Source: Sapria himalayana | Taxonomy: Eukaryota; Streptophyta; Magnoliopsida; Malpighiales; Rafflesiaceae | Length of the DNA stretch: 64,000 nucleotides | Direction: 5' to 3' | NCBI GenBank assembly: GCA_029783825.1 | Contig: JAREIK010002666.1 | Location: 1-64,000, forward strand | Shown: positions 1-12,585 of the stretch, in pieces | Numbering within the stretch: position 1 is the stretch's first letter | Layout of the letters: every line of letters begins with the position of its first letter | The notes under the pieces: generated by a model | Seen by the model: only the letters and a program-made list of their open reading frames with translations | What the model was told of the DNA's origin: nothing | Database searches by the model: none | Translations under genes and position numbers: made by a program

Positions 1-261
1 TTCCTTGTGTAAAAACCCATCACTTATACATGTTTTGTATGAGAAATAATGCGGTATCATATTTGTAAAAACCCATCACTTAGTCAAATTAAAATAAAAA
101 AAATATTATGTTTTGATAAATATATAATCCTATAATATATATGTAAATATATACTAGCATTTCACTCATACATATATTACTATAGTATATATACATAAAA
201 ATTGTAGTATTATGTGTACATATATACGAACTTTATTCGTATGTATATACTGCATTTGTTG

Positions 262-915
262 ATGTTGTTACTATTCCTGCTGCCATTGCCATTGCTGCTG
301 TCATTGCCAATGCCACTACTACTACTGCCGCTACCACCACTGCCACTACTGTCGCCGTTGCCTCTGCTGCCGCCACTGATACAGATGTCGCTGATGCCAT
401 CACTGCTGCCGCACCGCCTTGTCTGATTCAGCGACGGTCACCACTGCACCCGCAGATGGTGCTGTGGCTGCTGCCGCAGCTGCCGCTGCCTCCATTGCTA
501 CCGCCACTGTTGCTGCTACCACTACCATATTGCCACCTCTACCACTACTGCCGCTGCTACCAGCACTATCGCCGTTACCGCTACCTCCGCTACTGCCGCT
601 CCCATCGATGCTTTGCCACTACTACCACTACTACCACTACTACCACTATAGTCACCACTACTACTGCCGTCGATGCCGCCGCCGCCACTACCACTACAGT
701 CGCAACCGCAGTTACTACCGCCACTACTACTGCCACCGATGTCATCGCCGTTGCTATCGCTGTTGTTGCCGCAGCCGCCATGGCCGCCACTGTCACTGCC
801 ACAGCCGATGATCCCACCACTATCACTGCCATCGTCGTTGCCGCCACTTCTACCGCCACCATTGCCGCTACATCATACCAGTACTGTCACCACATACACT
901 GCTATTACTACTAAT
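262..915. repeat. Trinucleotide-repeat core of unit 1 (CTG/CCA/CTA/CCG mix)
   Basis: About 650 bases of period-3 DNA made of interspersed CTG, CTA, CCA, CCG, GCT and ACC triplets. It is open in several frames on both strands only because stop triplets are rare in this composition. The frames read as Leu/Pro, His/Tyr/Arg or Ala/Val/Thr runs with no domain, so I do not call a gene. This is the longest of the three cores. Confidence 0.8.
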
Positions 916-1675
916 ATTAGGCTTTTACATTACCTATAATAGGTTAAAACTTTACCCAAAAAATTCAAGACACACAAACATATTACAAATATATATGAAA
1001 ACAAATATTATAGACATGAACAAACACAAATTAAAGTTGATTTTTATACAGCTTCAACAAAATTTTAATTAAATAATTTAATATTTTTATATTAAATTGA
1101 ATAAAATAGAAACTATAAATGAAAATTTTAAATTAAACAAAAAAAATTCATTTAAACTACATATTCGTATACAGTATTTTAAATAACTAAATAAAAAAAT
1201 AAACAAGATTATATTACATCTTATTAATCAATGTATCTACCGACTTTGCATAAAGTATAATCTATCCATGCCAGTGACATTACTTTCTCTCCCTATGCTC
1301 CATCTGATCACCAACTTTCTGTTGCAAAAAAGTTGTATGAGTCATGGTACTTCATGGTCTGTCGGAAAATCCCTTCACTTATCCAAGCTTCGTATGGAAA
1401 ACAATGCTGTATCATATCTGTAAGAAATTTAAACTACTCAAACAAATCAAAATAAATTAATAAAAACTGTCTTGTAATATATATTACTATAGTAATATGA
1501 ACATATATACTAGCATTGGACTCGTACATATATTACCTGCATATATTACATATAAACTACAGTATTATGCGTACATATATATTAGGTACATATTTACTCA
1601 GTATATATGTACATAAAATCTTGCAGTATTATATGGACGTATATACTAACTATATACGTATGTATATACCATATT

Positions 1676-1850
1676 TGTGGTCATTGCTGATACTCCCCCC
1701 ATTGCTCCACTCCTCCTCGCACTGCTACCACAGCCGTCACTACCACCGCTGATGCCGCTCTCCCGCTACAGCCACTGCAAGCACTCCCGCCAACACTGCT
1801 ACTATAGTCACTCCCACCACACTGCTACTACCGCTACTGATAATAGGCTT
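1676..1850. repeat. Trinucleotide-repeat core of unit 2 (short version)
   Basis: The same kind of pyrimidine-rich triplet DNA as the other two cores, but only about 170 bases long, with CCA/CTA/CCG triplets and some 'cactcc' interruptions. It occupies the same place in the repeat unit, between the 'tatacgtatgtatata' side and the conserved 'ggcttta' tail. The length difference therefore reflects expansion or contraction of the core. Confidence 0.75.
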
Positions 1851-2584
1851 TAACAACCCTATATAGGCTAAAAGATTACCCAAAAAATTTGAGACACACA
1901 AAGATATTCACAATTATATAAAAATTATTATAAACATGAAAAAATGCAAATTAAAGTTGATTGTCATACAGCTTCGACAAAATTTTAAATAAAATAATAT
2001 TATTAAATTAAATTTGAATAAAAAACCAAAACTATAAATGAAAATTTTAAATTAAACAAAAAAATTCATTCTAATATCTTATTCTAATGCAATTTTTTAA
2101 ATAACTAAACAAAAAAAATAACAAAATTTATTACATCTTAATAATTAATGTATCTACTAATAGTGCATAAAGTATAATCATCCATGCATTGACGTTGCTT
2201 TCTCTCCCTCTACTTCCCTCAGCACCAACTTTCTGTGGTGAAAAAGCTATCCGATTCACGGTGTGTCATGTCTGTTGAAAAAACCCTTCACTTATACAAG
2301 CTTCGTATGGGAACAATGTGGTATCATATCTATAAGAAATTTAAAACCACTAAATCAAATCAAATTAAATAAAAAACTAGCTTTTATAAATATATTACTA
2401 TAGTAAATATGTACAAATATACTACATTTCACTCGTACTATATTACTGTAGTATATGGACATATAAACTGTAGTATTATGCGTAACATATATACTGAGTA
2501 CATATATACTCCGAGTATATTGTACTAAAATTACTGTAGTATTATACATACGTATAGATTGACTATATACATACATATATACTG

Positions 2585-3035
2585 CATTTGTTGCCGTTGT
2601 TGCTGCTCCTACTGTCGCTGCTGATCCTGATGCTGCTGCTGTCCCTGCCACTGCTACTCTTGCCTCTACTGCTGCCGTTGCTGCCACTACTACCACTGTT
2701 GCTTGTGCTGCCACCACTACTGGTGTTGTAGCCGCTACTACTACTGTAGCCATTACTGGTGTTGCCGCTACTGCAGCTGCTACCACCGCTACCGCTAATG
2801 TAGCTGCTACCCCCACTATCGCCACTGCCACTGATGTTGTTGTTGCCTCTGATGTAGTCGTTGCAACTACTGATGCTGCCACCGCCACTAGCACTGCTGC
2901 TACTACTGCCACTACCATCGCTACCATGGTTGCTGATGATGCCGATGTTGCAGCTGCTGCCGCCACTATCCCTACTGCAGCTACTACTGCCTCAACTGTC
3001 TCTCCCGCTGGTGCCACCACCACCACTACTAAAAA
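2585..3035. repeat. Trinucleotide-repeat core of unit 3
   Basis: About 450 bases of CTG/CTA/CCA/GTT triplets in the same position of the repeat unit. It is richer in GTT, CTG and CTA than core 1. The minus strand reads as an Ala/Val-rich frame with no recognisable domain. It is a low-complexity repeat, not a gene. Confidence 0.78.
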
Positions 3036-3939
3036 TAGTCTTTTACATACCTATAATTGGCTAAAACTATAGGCAAAAAAATCGAATACACAAGAACATA
3101 TTCACTGATATATAAAAAAAATTATTATAGACATGAACAAACACAAATTAAAGTTGATTGTCATACAGCTTCAACAAAAATTCTAAAGATGTACAACAAT
3201 TATGTTTAGAGAGAGTGTGGTGTGTGCAAAAATAAAAATGTTTTAAGAATAATAAAGATAAGATAAGCTAGGCCTCCTTTTGATAAAGCTAAAATCGGTA
3301 ATATGGGCCCATGCATTAGAAGGACCATGGTAATGTCTGAATGCTTTGAATTAAAATTTTTTCTTGTGTCTCACATAATGTGTCTTGTAAAGAATCATAA
3401 TTAGGTTAATCGGAAAATCAAAGAACAAAACCAAAATAAAAAAAATTGAAACCTGCCAAAAAATATCATAATTATTTGCTACACATAGACAAAAATAAAT
3501 AACAGTACAGAAATAATTCTCAGACAAAATTATCCTCATAATTTGTAGGGAATGCTAGCCTCTCCTATGAGGTTTAACAGCTGGATCTCGAAATATTATA
3601 TGTTGCGCCAATGCCGCTAACTGTGACTCCATATAGGATATCTGTTATTGCATTACATTGTTTTCTTTCATCTCATTATTAATTTCTTTAATTTCTTGCA
3701 TTTCTTCCATCAAATTAGTATACTTTTATCCTTATGTTCTTATATAATATATTTCTTGCTTCAAATGAGATATCTGCGCATCCTTCTTTTTCATTTCGGT
3801 CTCTATAACTACCATACATTCATTTGTTTCTAGTACTTGTTGTTCAACCACCTCATCCACCTTTGCTAAGACAAATGAATTAGAAGCACAACTACAACAA
3901 CAAAATATCATTCCCTTAGAGCTGATTCCGTACACTCAC

Positions 3940-5442
3940 TGCTTCTTTCGACCTCTTATGGTCTCCAAATAAATTGGATCATAGTGAATTGGTTGAAAAT
4001 CCATAAAACCTTCAATGACCATCTGTCACACGTTCCTCCATTAGATCCTGAGATAAAATAGAGAAAAAAACTTTCTAGATATATAAAAAATAAAATAAAT
4101 ATTGTGCATTCCAAACAATTTCCATAATGTATTGTAGTTTTATAAAATCTAATTAATATCACAATTCTTACAGTAATCATCTGAGACTTGCTGTAAGCAT
4201 ACTATTTAATTTATGCATCTTTTTGAAAATCTCATAAAAATTTGGATCTCGATCCAATTCTCCAACCTAGAATATGTTTTTATTAAGTCATAAAAAACAA
4301 AAGATCAAAAAATTTAACAAAATTAATAAAACCATGCTGAGATTTTATTTATTGGACTATTAGGACAACCACAAAATTATATAAATGTTTAGAATTTTAA
4401 AATTGTATCAAATCTAAATCGTGCTCAATGCTCGACTTTGACCCTCCTGTGTGTCGACATATTCTTGTACCTAGTCTAGCTACCTCACTTCGTTGATTTT
4501 TGCTATTAATATCTGATTTTTTTTCTTCACATATGGCTCCTCCCAATTATTAAGCCACTCAAGCCAGTCATCCTCGGATATAAAATTAAACATTTCTTTA
4601 ATATTCTTCAATTTATGGACAAAATCAGAATACTATTGAGCAGCTTTGATTTTCCATAATGACTTTATCTTTCCGTCAAATTTGGGTGCCCATGTGCACT
4701 AATTCTATATATAGAAAAATCACAAAAGAATTTATATTAACAACAAGAACATAATTATTTACTGCTTGAATAATAACCAACATAATAGTTAAGTAATTAG
4801 AAAATGATTTTTCAAATCTTTTATTTTGTTATTTTTACCTGAATGTCATTAAAATATGACTCTTATGTCGATTTAGAAACTTTCTTCCTTTAGAATGCTT
4901 TAGAATCAACCATTTTCTTGAAAGACATTGTAATTATAGTCGCACACATGTGAGATGAGATAAAACTATACAAATAAATAAATAATAATGAAAACAAGCA
5001 AATCATAACAATAAAAAAACCATTAACAGTAACATCAAAAAATTTTTGTCAAGTCATTTTTACATATTTCTTTTACCTTTCATCGACAATCTCAATTTCT
5101 AACTTTGCACTGACTACCGAGGAAGGTACAACATTTGATGAAGTCGTTGGTTTTGTAAATAGGGGAACATCAGTGTAAAATATGGTGTAGAAGATAGAGA
5201 TGGATCATAAGTGTGTGCAGGAAGCACAATGGGTTGTGGGCTTACATCTCATAAAGGTGATAGTAGAGGTCTCAATGATGGTGATGGTGATAGAAATGAA
5301 GTTGGTAATTGTGATGTTGAGTCTGTATATGGTGGCTATGAGATGGTACTGATTCTGCAACATGATGTAATATACTAGATTAATTTGGTTCATTTCTATG
5401 TCCACGTCCACATTTACCACAGCCACTTCCTTTAGGTGCCAT
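3940..5442 (-). pseudogene. CACTA second gene remnant (Ptta/En/Spm plant transposase type)
   Basis: The likely start is the ATG at 5440-5442, giving a Met-Ala-Pro-Lys start followed by a Gly/Cys/Arg-rich stretch. That resembles the MAPRGRGRG-type N terminus common in the second CACTA protein. Between 4,690 and 4,530 one frame gives a segment ending '...DDWLEWLNNWEEPYV', similar in style to the WLEWLxxWE part of Ptta/En/Spm proteins. At about 4,260-4,200 a 'LDRDPNFYEIFKKMHK' segment matches their conserved 'xxPxxxExFxxTHxK' region. The pieces are separated by stops and AT-rich DNA that may be introns. In the family this protein binds subterminal repeats. Here it is broken. Confidence 0.55.
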
Positions 5443-5581
5443 CTGTTGTACAAAATAAAACATAGAATAAATAATAAAGATATGATGAACAAGAATGCAT
5501 TTTTGAATAAACACACCGATAGATTTCTACAAAATATAAAAATTATTTAATAGTTTAATATTATAATAAAATTATAACAAT

Positions 5582-8500
5582 TTAATTATCAGAATCACTG
5601 TCATCCCTTAATGGATCTTCTGATATTTTGTCTGATTATGATAGAACTTCGAACTCATCTTTTGATAGAAATTGTTCATCTACAATTTCTATTGTGCCAC
5701 CATTTGAATCACAAAAATTTTCAAGATCTTCATCTACATTCACAGGCTCAATATTATTTATGCCATCTTTCTGGAATGCCAGTGCAATATCTAAGTATGC
5801 ACTTCTTTTTTGCGATGTTGGTACTTCAAATTTTGATCGAGCTTTGATTTTTAAAATCACCCACCAATCTCTCTTATCATGAGATAAACTTGGATATGTA
5901 TAATAATATACTTGAGTGACTTGAACTGGCATAATAAATGCCTCATATCAATTATATCTATGTTTATGGTTAACATCACCTAGCTTATAATTCGAATGAA
6001 TCTTGTGCCAATATTTTGTGTTGGATCAAACCAGTCGCACTTAAATAATACAATCCTATTATTTTCGAGTCCAGGATACTCCAACTCAATAACTTCTTTG
6101 AGTTAACCATAATAATTAATCTCATCTACACTATAACCTGAGCCTTTAATGCATACACCACTATTCAATGTTGTTTTAGAAGAACCATGCCCGATTGTAT
6201 GAAATTTATATCCATTAACGAAATACCGAGGATAGGTTATCACATATCTAAACTGGCCTTTACTTAGATTCTGAATGAAAATATTTGAATCTCTATTTGA
6301 AGGATCAATTGCATGTGACATAAATTAAAAAAATGATATTAACTAATTAAAGATACAAATAAATTAAATAATTCAAAAATTTAAATCATAATAATTCTCA
6401 CAAAATTTTTTAACAAATTCACAAATTCAGTTTCTAACATGTAATCGACATCATTGCTGGAAATTGCTGGTTGCCTGTATTTTAACTACTCAACATAAAT
6501 GCTGTAGAAATATAAAATGAGAAAGAAAAATGTATATCAATTTTTAATAATTTCTATTAAAGATAAAATTAAACTATGATTAAACATGAAACTATTATGA
6601 ATATACATACTCAATATATTGTGCAACCTCCTCACAATTAAGTAAAACATACCTCTGAGTTGCATTGTACCCTTCACCTATTATGCATCTTTTCATTGCT
6701 CTTCCAAATTCTCTTCCAGGATGCTTGAAGATAGATAGTTTGTCCGCAAACACATCTTCTACCATCACATGACCTTCATCATTCTGCGGCACATTTCTAT
6801 TCTTTGTATTGACATGATCCTCAAAATAATAAGAACAAAATGATGATGCTTCTTCTACTAAATATGCATTGCAAATTGAACCTTCAACTTTTTCCTTGTT
6901 TCTAATATTCAATTTCAACTTAAGAAGATACCTACAACCACAATGCTAGGTTTCAATTATATTAAATTACAATTACGTTATGTACAAAATAATAAAACAC
7001 GGAAAATTATATGTATTTACCTCTCAAAAAAATATATCCACATGTATTGCACTGGCCCTGCTATTCTTGCTTCATAAGCCAAATGGACCAGAAAATGCTC
7101 CATTGAGTCAAAAAAACTCTGTGAGAATATATGTTCAAGCTTAGAAATAATAAGTGGAATGTCATTCTCCAGCCTCACCATGTCATCTATTTTGATTGTA
7201 GTTGTAGTTAGCTATTTGAAAACCAAACTAAGTTCTATAAACACCTTCCAAACACTTAGGGGAAGTAATTTATGGAATGCAATTGGTATTAATCTCTGCA
7301 TAAATACATGATAGTCATAACTTTTCATTCCAATTAAATTAAGATTCTTCATTTCCATGTATCTACCTATATTTGACACATATCCATTAGGGAATTTCAA
7401 ATTTTTAACCAATTCACACAATATCTATCTTGCCTTCTTATCAAGTGTGTAGCAAGCTTTAGAAAATTTTCCTATTGCTTCATTCAATTTCAATTCAGGA
7501 CACTGACAATAATCATTCAGCTCTTGTCTTGATTTTAAAGTTTGTTTTATTTTTCCATCTACATTAAGGACAGTGTTGAAAATACTTTCGAACACAATTT
7601 TTTCAATATGCATTACATCAAAGTTATAATGAAATAGCATATCCTGAATGAACTACTGGTGCAGCTATCATCACAGTTTTAATTTTTCGAAATGCAGTTC
7701 AATTTCTTTGAAATGGATGATTCGTAGGCAGAAACTTACGATAATTATCAAACCATGACTATTTACCACTAAATTTGAAGGTAAATGTATAAGAATTTGC
7801 CATGCAATACGGGCATGTGAATCATCTTGTAGACTCCATCCAGACAATATTGAATATGCAATAAAGTCACTTACTATTCACATAAGGGCTACCCGCATAT
7901 GATTTAACTCTGCAATAAGAGGCAGAAAAAAAATATCCAGCATGTCTTATGGATTTTTTGGCCCTGGAACCAATATTGACAAAAACATATATTGCTCCTT
8001 CATACACAACCATAGAGACAAGTTATAAGGTGTCACTATCACTGGCCATGTTGAATACTATTGTCCAGATTGCCTAAATGGATTAAATCAATTAGTGCAA
8101 AGACCCAATTTCACATTTCGACTTTCTACTACAAAATCTTGATGTATATTATTAAAAAGGTTTCAAGCAAGTTAATCTGATGGATGACACATTACCCCTC
8201 TTCAACCTCATTCTTAGAATGCCACCTCACATCATTTGCTGTAGCATTTGATACATATAGTTTCTGTAATCATGGAATTAATGGAAAATAATATATCTTT
8301 TTATAGACAACCTTTAATTTTTGTCGCATATCTACAACACAAGGTGCCTTCTTAAATTGAGAGGATGATCACAAAACTTATAGCTAATTAAATAACTATC
8401 TCCACCCCAATATAACATACATCCATTTAAACAACAATCTATTTTATCCACTGGTAGACACATTCCTCATAGTAACTTCTTAGTGTTGTAAAAGTTATTA

Positions 8501-9093
8501 GTGATCAAATTATTATCCAGAATAATCTCCTTCATAAGTTTTACCACCTGATCAAATAATTTCTCAGACATATGATTTTCTAACTTAATGCTCATAAGTT
8601 GAGCTACAAGTGATAATTGCGAATGTGTATTACAACCAAGCCACAACTCTTTATCTGTAGCTTTAAGCATTTCATAAAATTTCTGAGCTTCAGGATTAGG
8701 TGGTTCATCCATGTTATCCATATTGAATTCAGCACCATTAGCTTTCGTGATCATTTTATGGAATGTGTTTGATGATTCTTCACTACAAGCAAATGATTCA
8801 GTACCCTCATTTTGCTCAATATTTAGAGCCATTGTACTTTCCCCATCATAAATCCAAACAAAATAATTTGACACAAAGACATATTTAGCCAAATGGTATC
8901 TCATAGTGTTTGCATCACGAAAAGGAATATTGTAACACTTGCGATGATTACATGGATAGTTAATTATTTCTCCATCCATCAATCTTGATTGACAACAAGC
9001 AAAATTGATGAAAGTTTCAAGCCTAGTCAAAAAATCTATATTCAAAAATACATTAATAAACCTTCTGTACATCCATTGATGATCTGAACTCAT
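5582..9093 (-). pseudogene. TNP2-type CACTA transposase remnant with DUF4218 and DUF4216
   Basis: The start chosen is the ATG at 9091-9093 ('MSSDHQWMYRR'), matching the usual start of the transposase-associated domain, which runs to about 8,860 and keeps 'YPCNHRKC' and 'YFVWIYDGE'. The TNP2 core follows from about 8,460 to 7,200: a 'CLNGCMLYWGG' zinc-site-like motif near 8,420, an 'RWHS..EVEEG' segment near 8,200, 'GLCTN*FNPFRQSGQ', and 'FDVMHIEKIVFESIFNTV' near 7,600. 'MKSYDYHVFMQRLIPIAF' at 7,330-7,270 leads into DUF4218, which ends near 6,595. DUF4216 occupies 6,321-5,636 with 'VLFKCDWFDPT' and 'YPSLSHDKRDWW'. The frame ends in TAA at 5582-5584 after an acidic tail. The 6,340-6,590 gap may be an intron. 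Multiple stops make this a dead copy of the cut-and-paste transposase gene. Confidence 0.82.
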
Positions 9094-9359
9094 TTTTCCT
9101 ATTTTATATACAAAAAATAATTGCCCAATCATTATTTTGAATAAAATATTCTATTACTTCAAAATATACAAATAATTAAATAAAATTACTTATAGATGAA
9201 TATTTACAAATTAAATATCATGAATATAGAGGTAATGCATTTGCAGAATCTACATGAATAGATAAAGTAATTTTTAGCACGATAAGGATTAATATATATC
9301 ATAGTAATACTAAATAAAGGGAGCAAAATATGATAATACACAAGAAAGGAAAGCCAAAA

Positions 9360-9727
9360 ATAAAGACATTTAAAGTTTGAAGGAGGAGAGGGGGAGAGAG
9401 AGGGGCTAAGAACTAGGGAGATGGGGGAGATAGAGAGAGGGGAGAGGGTGTGAGAAGGAGGGAGAGAGGGGAGAGGGAGTGAGAAGGAGGGAGAGAGGGG
9501 GAGAGAAATGATGAAAGGGAGAAGGAAAGGGGGGAGAGAGGGGGGGAAGGAGGAAGAGAGAGAGAGAAAGAGGGAGAGAGAGAGAGAGAGGGAGAGAGGG
9601 GGGAGAGTGAGAGAGAGAACATGCAAGAAAGAAGAGTAAGAAAGAAAATAATAAGAGAGAGAGTGTGACACTTAAAGAAAAAGAGGAAGAGAGTGATAGA
9701 AAGAATTAGAGAGGGACAGAGAGGCAC
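9360..9727. repeat. GA-rich purine tract
   Basis: About 370 bases almost purely of A and G on the plus strand, with GAGAGA, GGGAGA and GAAGGAGG runs. The minus strand reads as Ser/Leu/Pro-rich open frames, which are a by-product of the CT-rich strand. It lies between the right edge of the CACTA remnant and the AT-rich satellite. Confidence 0.9.
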
Positions 9728-9739
9728 ATAGAGAGTGCA

Positions 9740-9999
9740 GTGTTAGAATGAAGAATTATATAAAAGAAAATAAAATTTTTTCAGTACAAACCTATCAAAT
9801 ATTACATCTTTTATTATACATGAGTTCATATTTGAGCCTAAGGCCGAAATGCTGGGATTAGGTGAGAGTACGATCCTAATTTGTATTATACCATATATGA
9901 GCCTGATCAATGGACACTCTCATGCTATGTACTTACATATTGTTGATATTATATCTTTAGCCATTTTATTTCAAGTTAGTGCAACAAATTAGTATTATC
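9740..9999. other. Unassigned AT-rich spacer
   Basis: Short non-repetitive AT-rich DNA between the GA tract and the satellite. I see no coding, RNA or repeat signal in it. Confidence 0.5.
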
Positions 10000-11664
10000 C
10001 CATATATAATTATATGTTATTATACATCTAGTAAATGTAGTTATAAATAGTTAAATATAGTTAAACAAATAATTATATATAGATATATGCATACAAGTAG
10101 TTATAAGTAAACATAAATATATATATATAAAGTTATAAATAATTATATAGATTTACATATATCTATAAATAATAAAAAATGAGGTTATATTTATTTATAT
10201 AGAGTTTTTTATAATTATACAAATATTTATATATAGTTATATACATATAGTTAAATATTATGTTGTATATTTTTATACATTTAATTATTATTATAGTTAC
10301 ATGTGGTTATACATATAGTTACACGTATAGTTAAACTTATATTTATACATGTATGTATATATATTTTTTCATATAATTTAATATATTTATGTTATGTATT
10401 GGTATGGATATACTAAAATATATTTTTTATACTTATATATAAAAATGTATATTAAATATATGTTATTAATTATATATTTAAATATAGTTATGTATAAAGT
10501 TTGTATAGCTATACATATAGTAAGATAGAATTATTTATAGTTATATGTTATTATACATATGATATATATAGTTATAAAAATTTATATTTCGTTAAACATT
10601 TAGTTATATATATATATATATATTCATATGAGTAGTTATATTTAGTTATACATAAATATGTACAATGTTATAAACAAATATATATATTTACATATATGTA
10701 TACATATACGTATAAATAGTTAAAAATATAGTTATATTTAATTATATAAAGTTGTATTTAGTTTTACAAATATTTATATAGAGTTATACATATATAATTA
10801 AACATAAAGTTTTATGATTTAATACATGTAATTATAAATATAGTTACTTGTGGTTATACATATAGTTACACATATAGTTATACTTATATTTATACAAGTA
10901 GGTATATATATTTATTCATATAATTTTATATATTTATACATTTATTTATGTATAGGTATAGTAAAATACATTTTTATATACTCATATATACAAATGTATA
11001 TTAAATATAAGATGTAAATTATATATTTAAATATAATTATATATAAAACTTTTATAGTTATATATATAATAAGATTCAATTATTTATAGTTATATGTTAT
11101 TATACATATAGTATATATAGATATTAATATTTATTATATATTTAAACATATAGTTATATATAAATATATTCATACAAATAGTTATACATAAATATATAAA
11201 GTTATAAATAAATATATAAATTTACATATATGTATACATAGTTACAGATATAGGTATATTTAATTATATAGAGTGATATATAGCTATACAAATATGTATA
11301 TAGTTATAGAAATATTTATATATAGTTATACACATATAGTTAAATATAATGTTGTATGTTATTATACATGTAATTATAAAATATAAATATAGTTACATGT
11401 GGTCATACATATAGTTACACATATAGTTATACTTATATTTATACATGTAGATATATATATATATATATATATTTATTTATTTATATTTATATAATTTTAT
11501 ATATGTATACATATAATTATCTATAGATATATATATGGTAAGATACATTTTTTATATACTAATATATAAAAATGTATTTTAAATAGTTGTTAATTATATT
11601 TGTAATTATAATTATGTATAATATTTTAAAGTTATACATATAGTCAAAAATAATTATTTATAAT
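10000..11664. repeat. AT-rich satellite, about 545-bp unit (three copies)
   Basis: Dense 'tatagttata' words are organised in a longer period. The word 'ggttatacatatagttacac' recurs at about 10,313 and 10,852, and a close variant at about 11,400, giving spacings near 540-547 bases. The intervening order (long AT block, 'tatataaaaatgtatatta', 'aattatttatagttatatg') is repeated. The array is cut at 11,665 by the ARF retrocopy and resumes at 12,569. Confidence 0.8.
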
Positions 11665-12585
11665 TATATGTTTTTATACCTTTGGGATCCAAAGGCAAAA
11701 AGACACAAAACAGAAAACAAACAAGTTTGACTTACAACAGATCAGAACAATGTAAATGTTGTCTTGTATTTCAGGCGTGCAATATATAAATATAAATACA
11801 ATTTGAATCCCCCTAGAAATAGATGATGTCATCCACATAACAAAACAAAAATCAAGCAAAATAGGTTTAAATTAGATCTACATCTAGATATGTCAACAAA
11901 GTTTTCCTAGTCCTGCTAAAATTGTTTATGATTTGCTAGCAATGTAATTGGAAATCCAATCAAGACCATCGTAGGGGCTCTCTCTACATGTAGCATAGGT
12001 GCTCTAAATGTCCCAATGGCGTTGGAGAAAATAGTGAAGTCCTAGCTTGTCAGTAATTTCATCTGCATTCATCATATTGGGAAGATCTTTCTTATTGGAA
12101 AATACAAGTAAAATTGCATCACGAAGCTTTTCCTCATTTAGCATACTATGCAACTCATCTTTGGCTTCAACTACTTGATCTCTATCATTGATGTCCACCA
12201 CAAATATGAGACCTTGAGTTTTTTGGAAGTAATCCCTCTAGAAAGGGCGAATCTTGTCTTGACCCCTAACAACCCACACAATGAAATTAATGTTTTTGTA
12301 TTTAACAGTCTCTACATTGAAGACAATATTAGGAATTGTGGTGATACATATACAGAATGGGTTTCTTTCATCCAGCATCAAGACCTAGCATCAAAATCCA
12401 CATCTTCTTGTTGGCAAAGAACCTGCTGAACAACTTGGTAAACGTAAACCCCATTTCTTCCACTAAATCTCAATCCCTTTGTCTTATGGCAGTAAATAGA
12501 TTTGATGAGAGAAATAAAAAGAATTAATAGACCTCAAGAGATGGTCACTAGAGAGAGAGGTCAACATTTATATGTGTATATACCT
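11665..12585 (-). mobile_element. Processed (retrotransposed) ARF-family pseudogene insertion with target duplications
   Basis: The insertion replaces no satellite sequence. Satellite stops at 11,681 and resumes at 12,569. Flanking 17-bp direct repeats 'tatatgtttttatacct' (11665-11681) and 'tatatgtgtatatacct' (12569-12585) differ at two positions and look like a target-site duplication. The insert carries an intronless ARF reading frame plus apparent 5' and 3' untranslated parts. No poly(A) tract is visible at its 3' (left) end, so the tail may be lost or very short. LINE machinery is a plausible source, by inference. Confidence 0.72.
11926..12454 (-). pseudogene. ADP-ribosylation factor (ARF/Arf1-like small GTPase) processed pseudogene
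   Basis: ARFs are myristoylated Ras-superfamily GTPases of vesicle traffic; a normal plant copy has about 181 residues. Here the ATG at 12452-12454 gives 'MGFTFTKLFSRFFANKKMW' with the usual Gly2. 'ILMLGLDAG' leads into a damaged P-loop with a stop and a short deletion, and the effector/switch I part continues in another frame as '[13 protein letters not shown]'. Switch II 'WDVGGQ' is 'WVVRGQ', and a stop follows 'KIRPF'. From about 12,201 a clean frame gives '[17 protein letters not shown]', the G4 box 'NKKD' and 'ITDKLGLH', then a stop after 'RHWDI'. The C terminus 'GLDWISNYIASKS' ends at 11926-11928. No introns remain, so it is a retrocopy. It cannot make a working GTPase. Confidence 0.93.

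Larger units (their letters stand above)
1..3190. repeat. Three tandem units (about 0.9-1.36 kb each) with variable trinucleotide cores
   Basis: Three successive units start near 1, 1361 and 2276. Each begins with a conserved stretch around 'cccatcacttata' or 'cccttcacttatcc', followed by an AT-rich part full of 'tatatgtacat'-like words. A trinucleotide block comes next, and then a conserved tail ('ggctttta...cctataataggctaaaac', 'agacatgaacaaacac', 'agcttcaacaaaattt'). The tail of unit 3 runs into the CACTA element at about 3.1 kb. The same tail words recur at 23,650 at the edge of the deleted CACTA copy, so the unit may be CACTA subterminal DNA. That link is inferred. Confidence 0.75.
3095..9317 (-). 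mobile_element. Decayed CACTA (En/Spm) DNA transposon
   Basis: The minus strand carries, in order, remnants of the CACTA transposase-associated domain, the TNP2 core, DUF4218, DUF4216 and, further downstream, a Ptta/En/Spm-type second gene. This is the usual gene content of plant CACTA elements. The limits given are the limits of similarity with the deleted copy at 23.6-24.9 kb. I could not see a clean CACTA terminal inverted repeat at either end. Many stops and frameshifts interrupt both genes, so the element is not autonomous now. It lies directly after the tandem units, whose tail continues into its left end. Confidence 0.8.

Noticed and set aside
214..939. Several overlapping frames (Leu/Pro, Ala/Val, His/Tyr/Arg rich) on both strands
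   Set aside because: Period-3 repeat DNA keeps all frames open. There is no conserved domain, and the equivalent core in the next unit is much shorter.
2355..3026. 223-codon Ala/Val-rich minus-strand frame
   Set aside because: It is core 3 read backwards and then runs into AT-rich flank; no family resemblance.
9204..9727. Ser/Leu/Pro-rich minus-strand frames of 104-155 codons
   Set aside because: They fall on the purine tract; composition by-product.
12148..12429. Plus-strand 93-codon frame
   Set aside because: It lies opposite the ARF pseudogene and is its antisense shadow.
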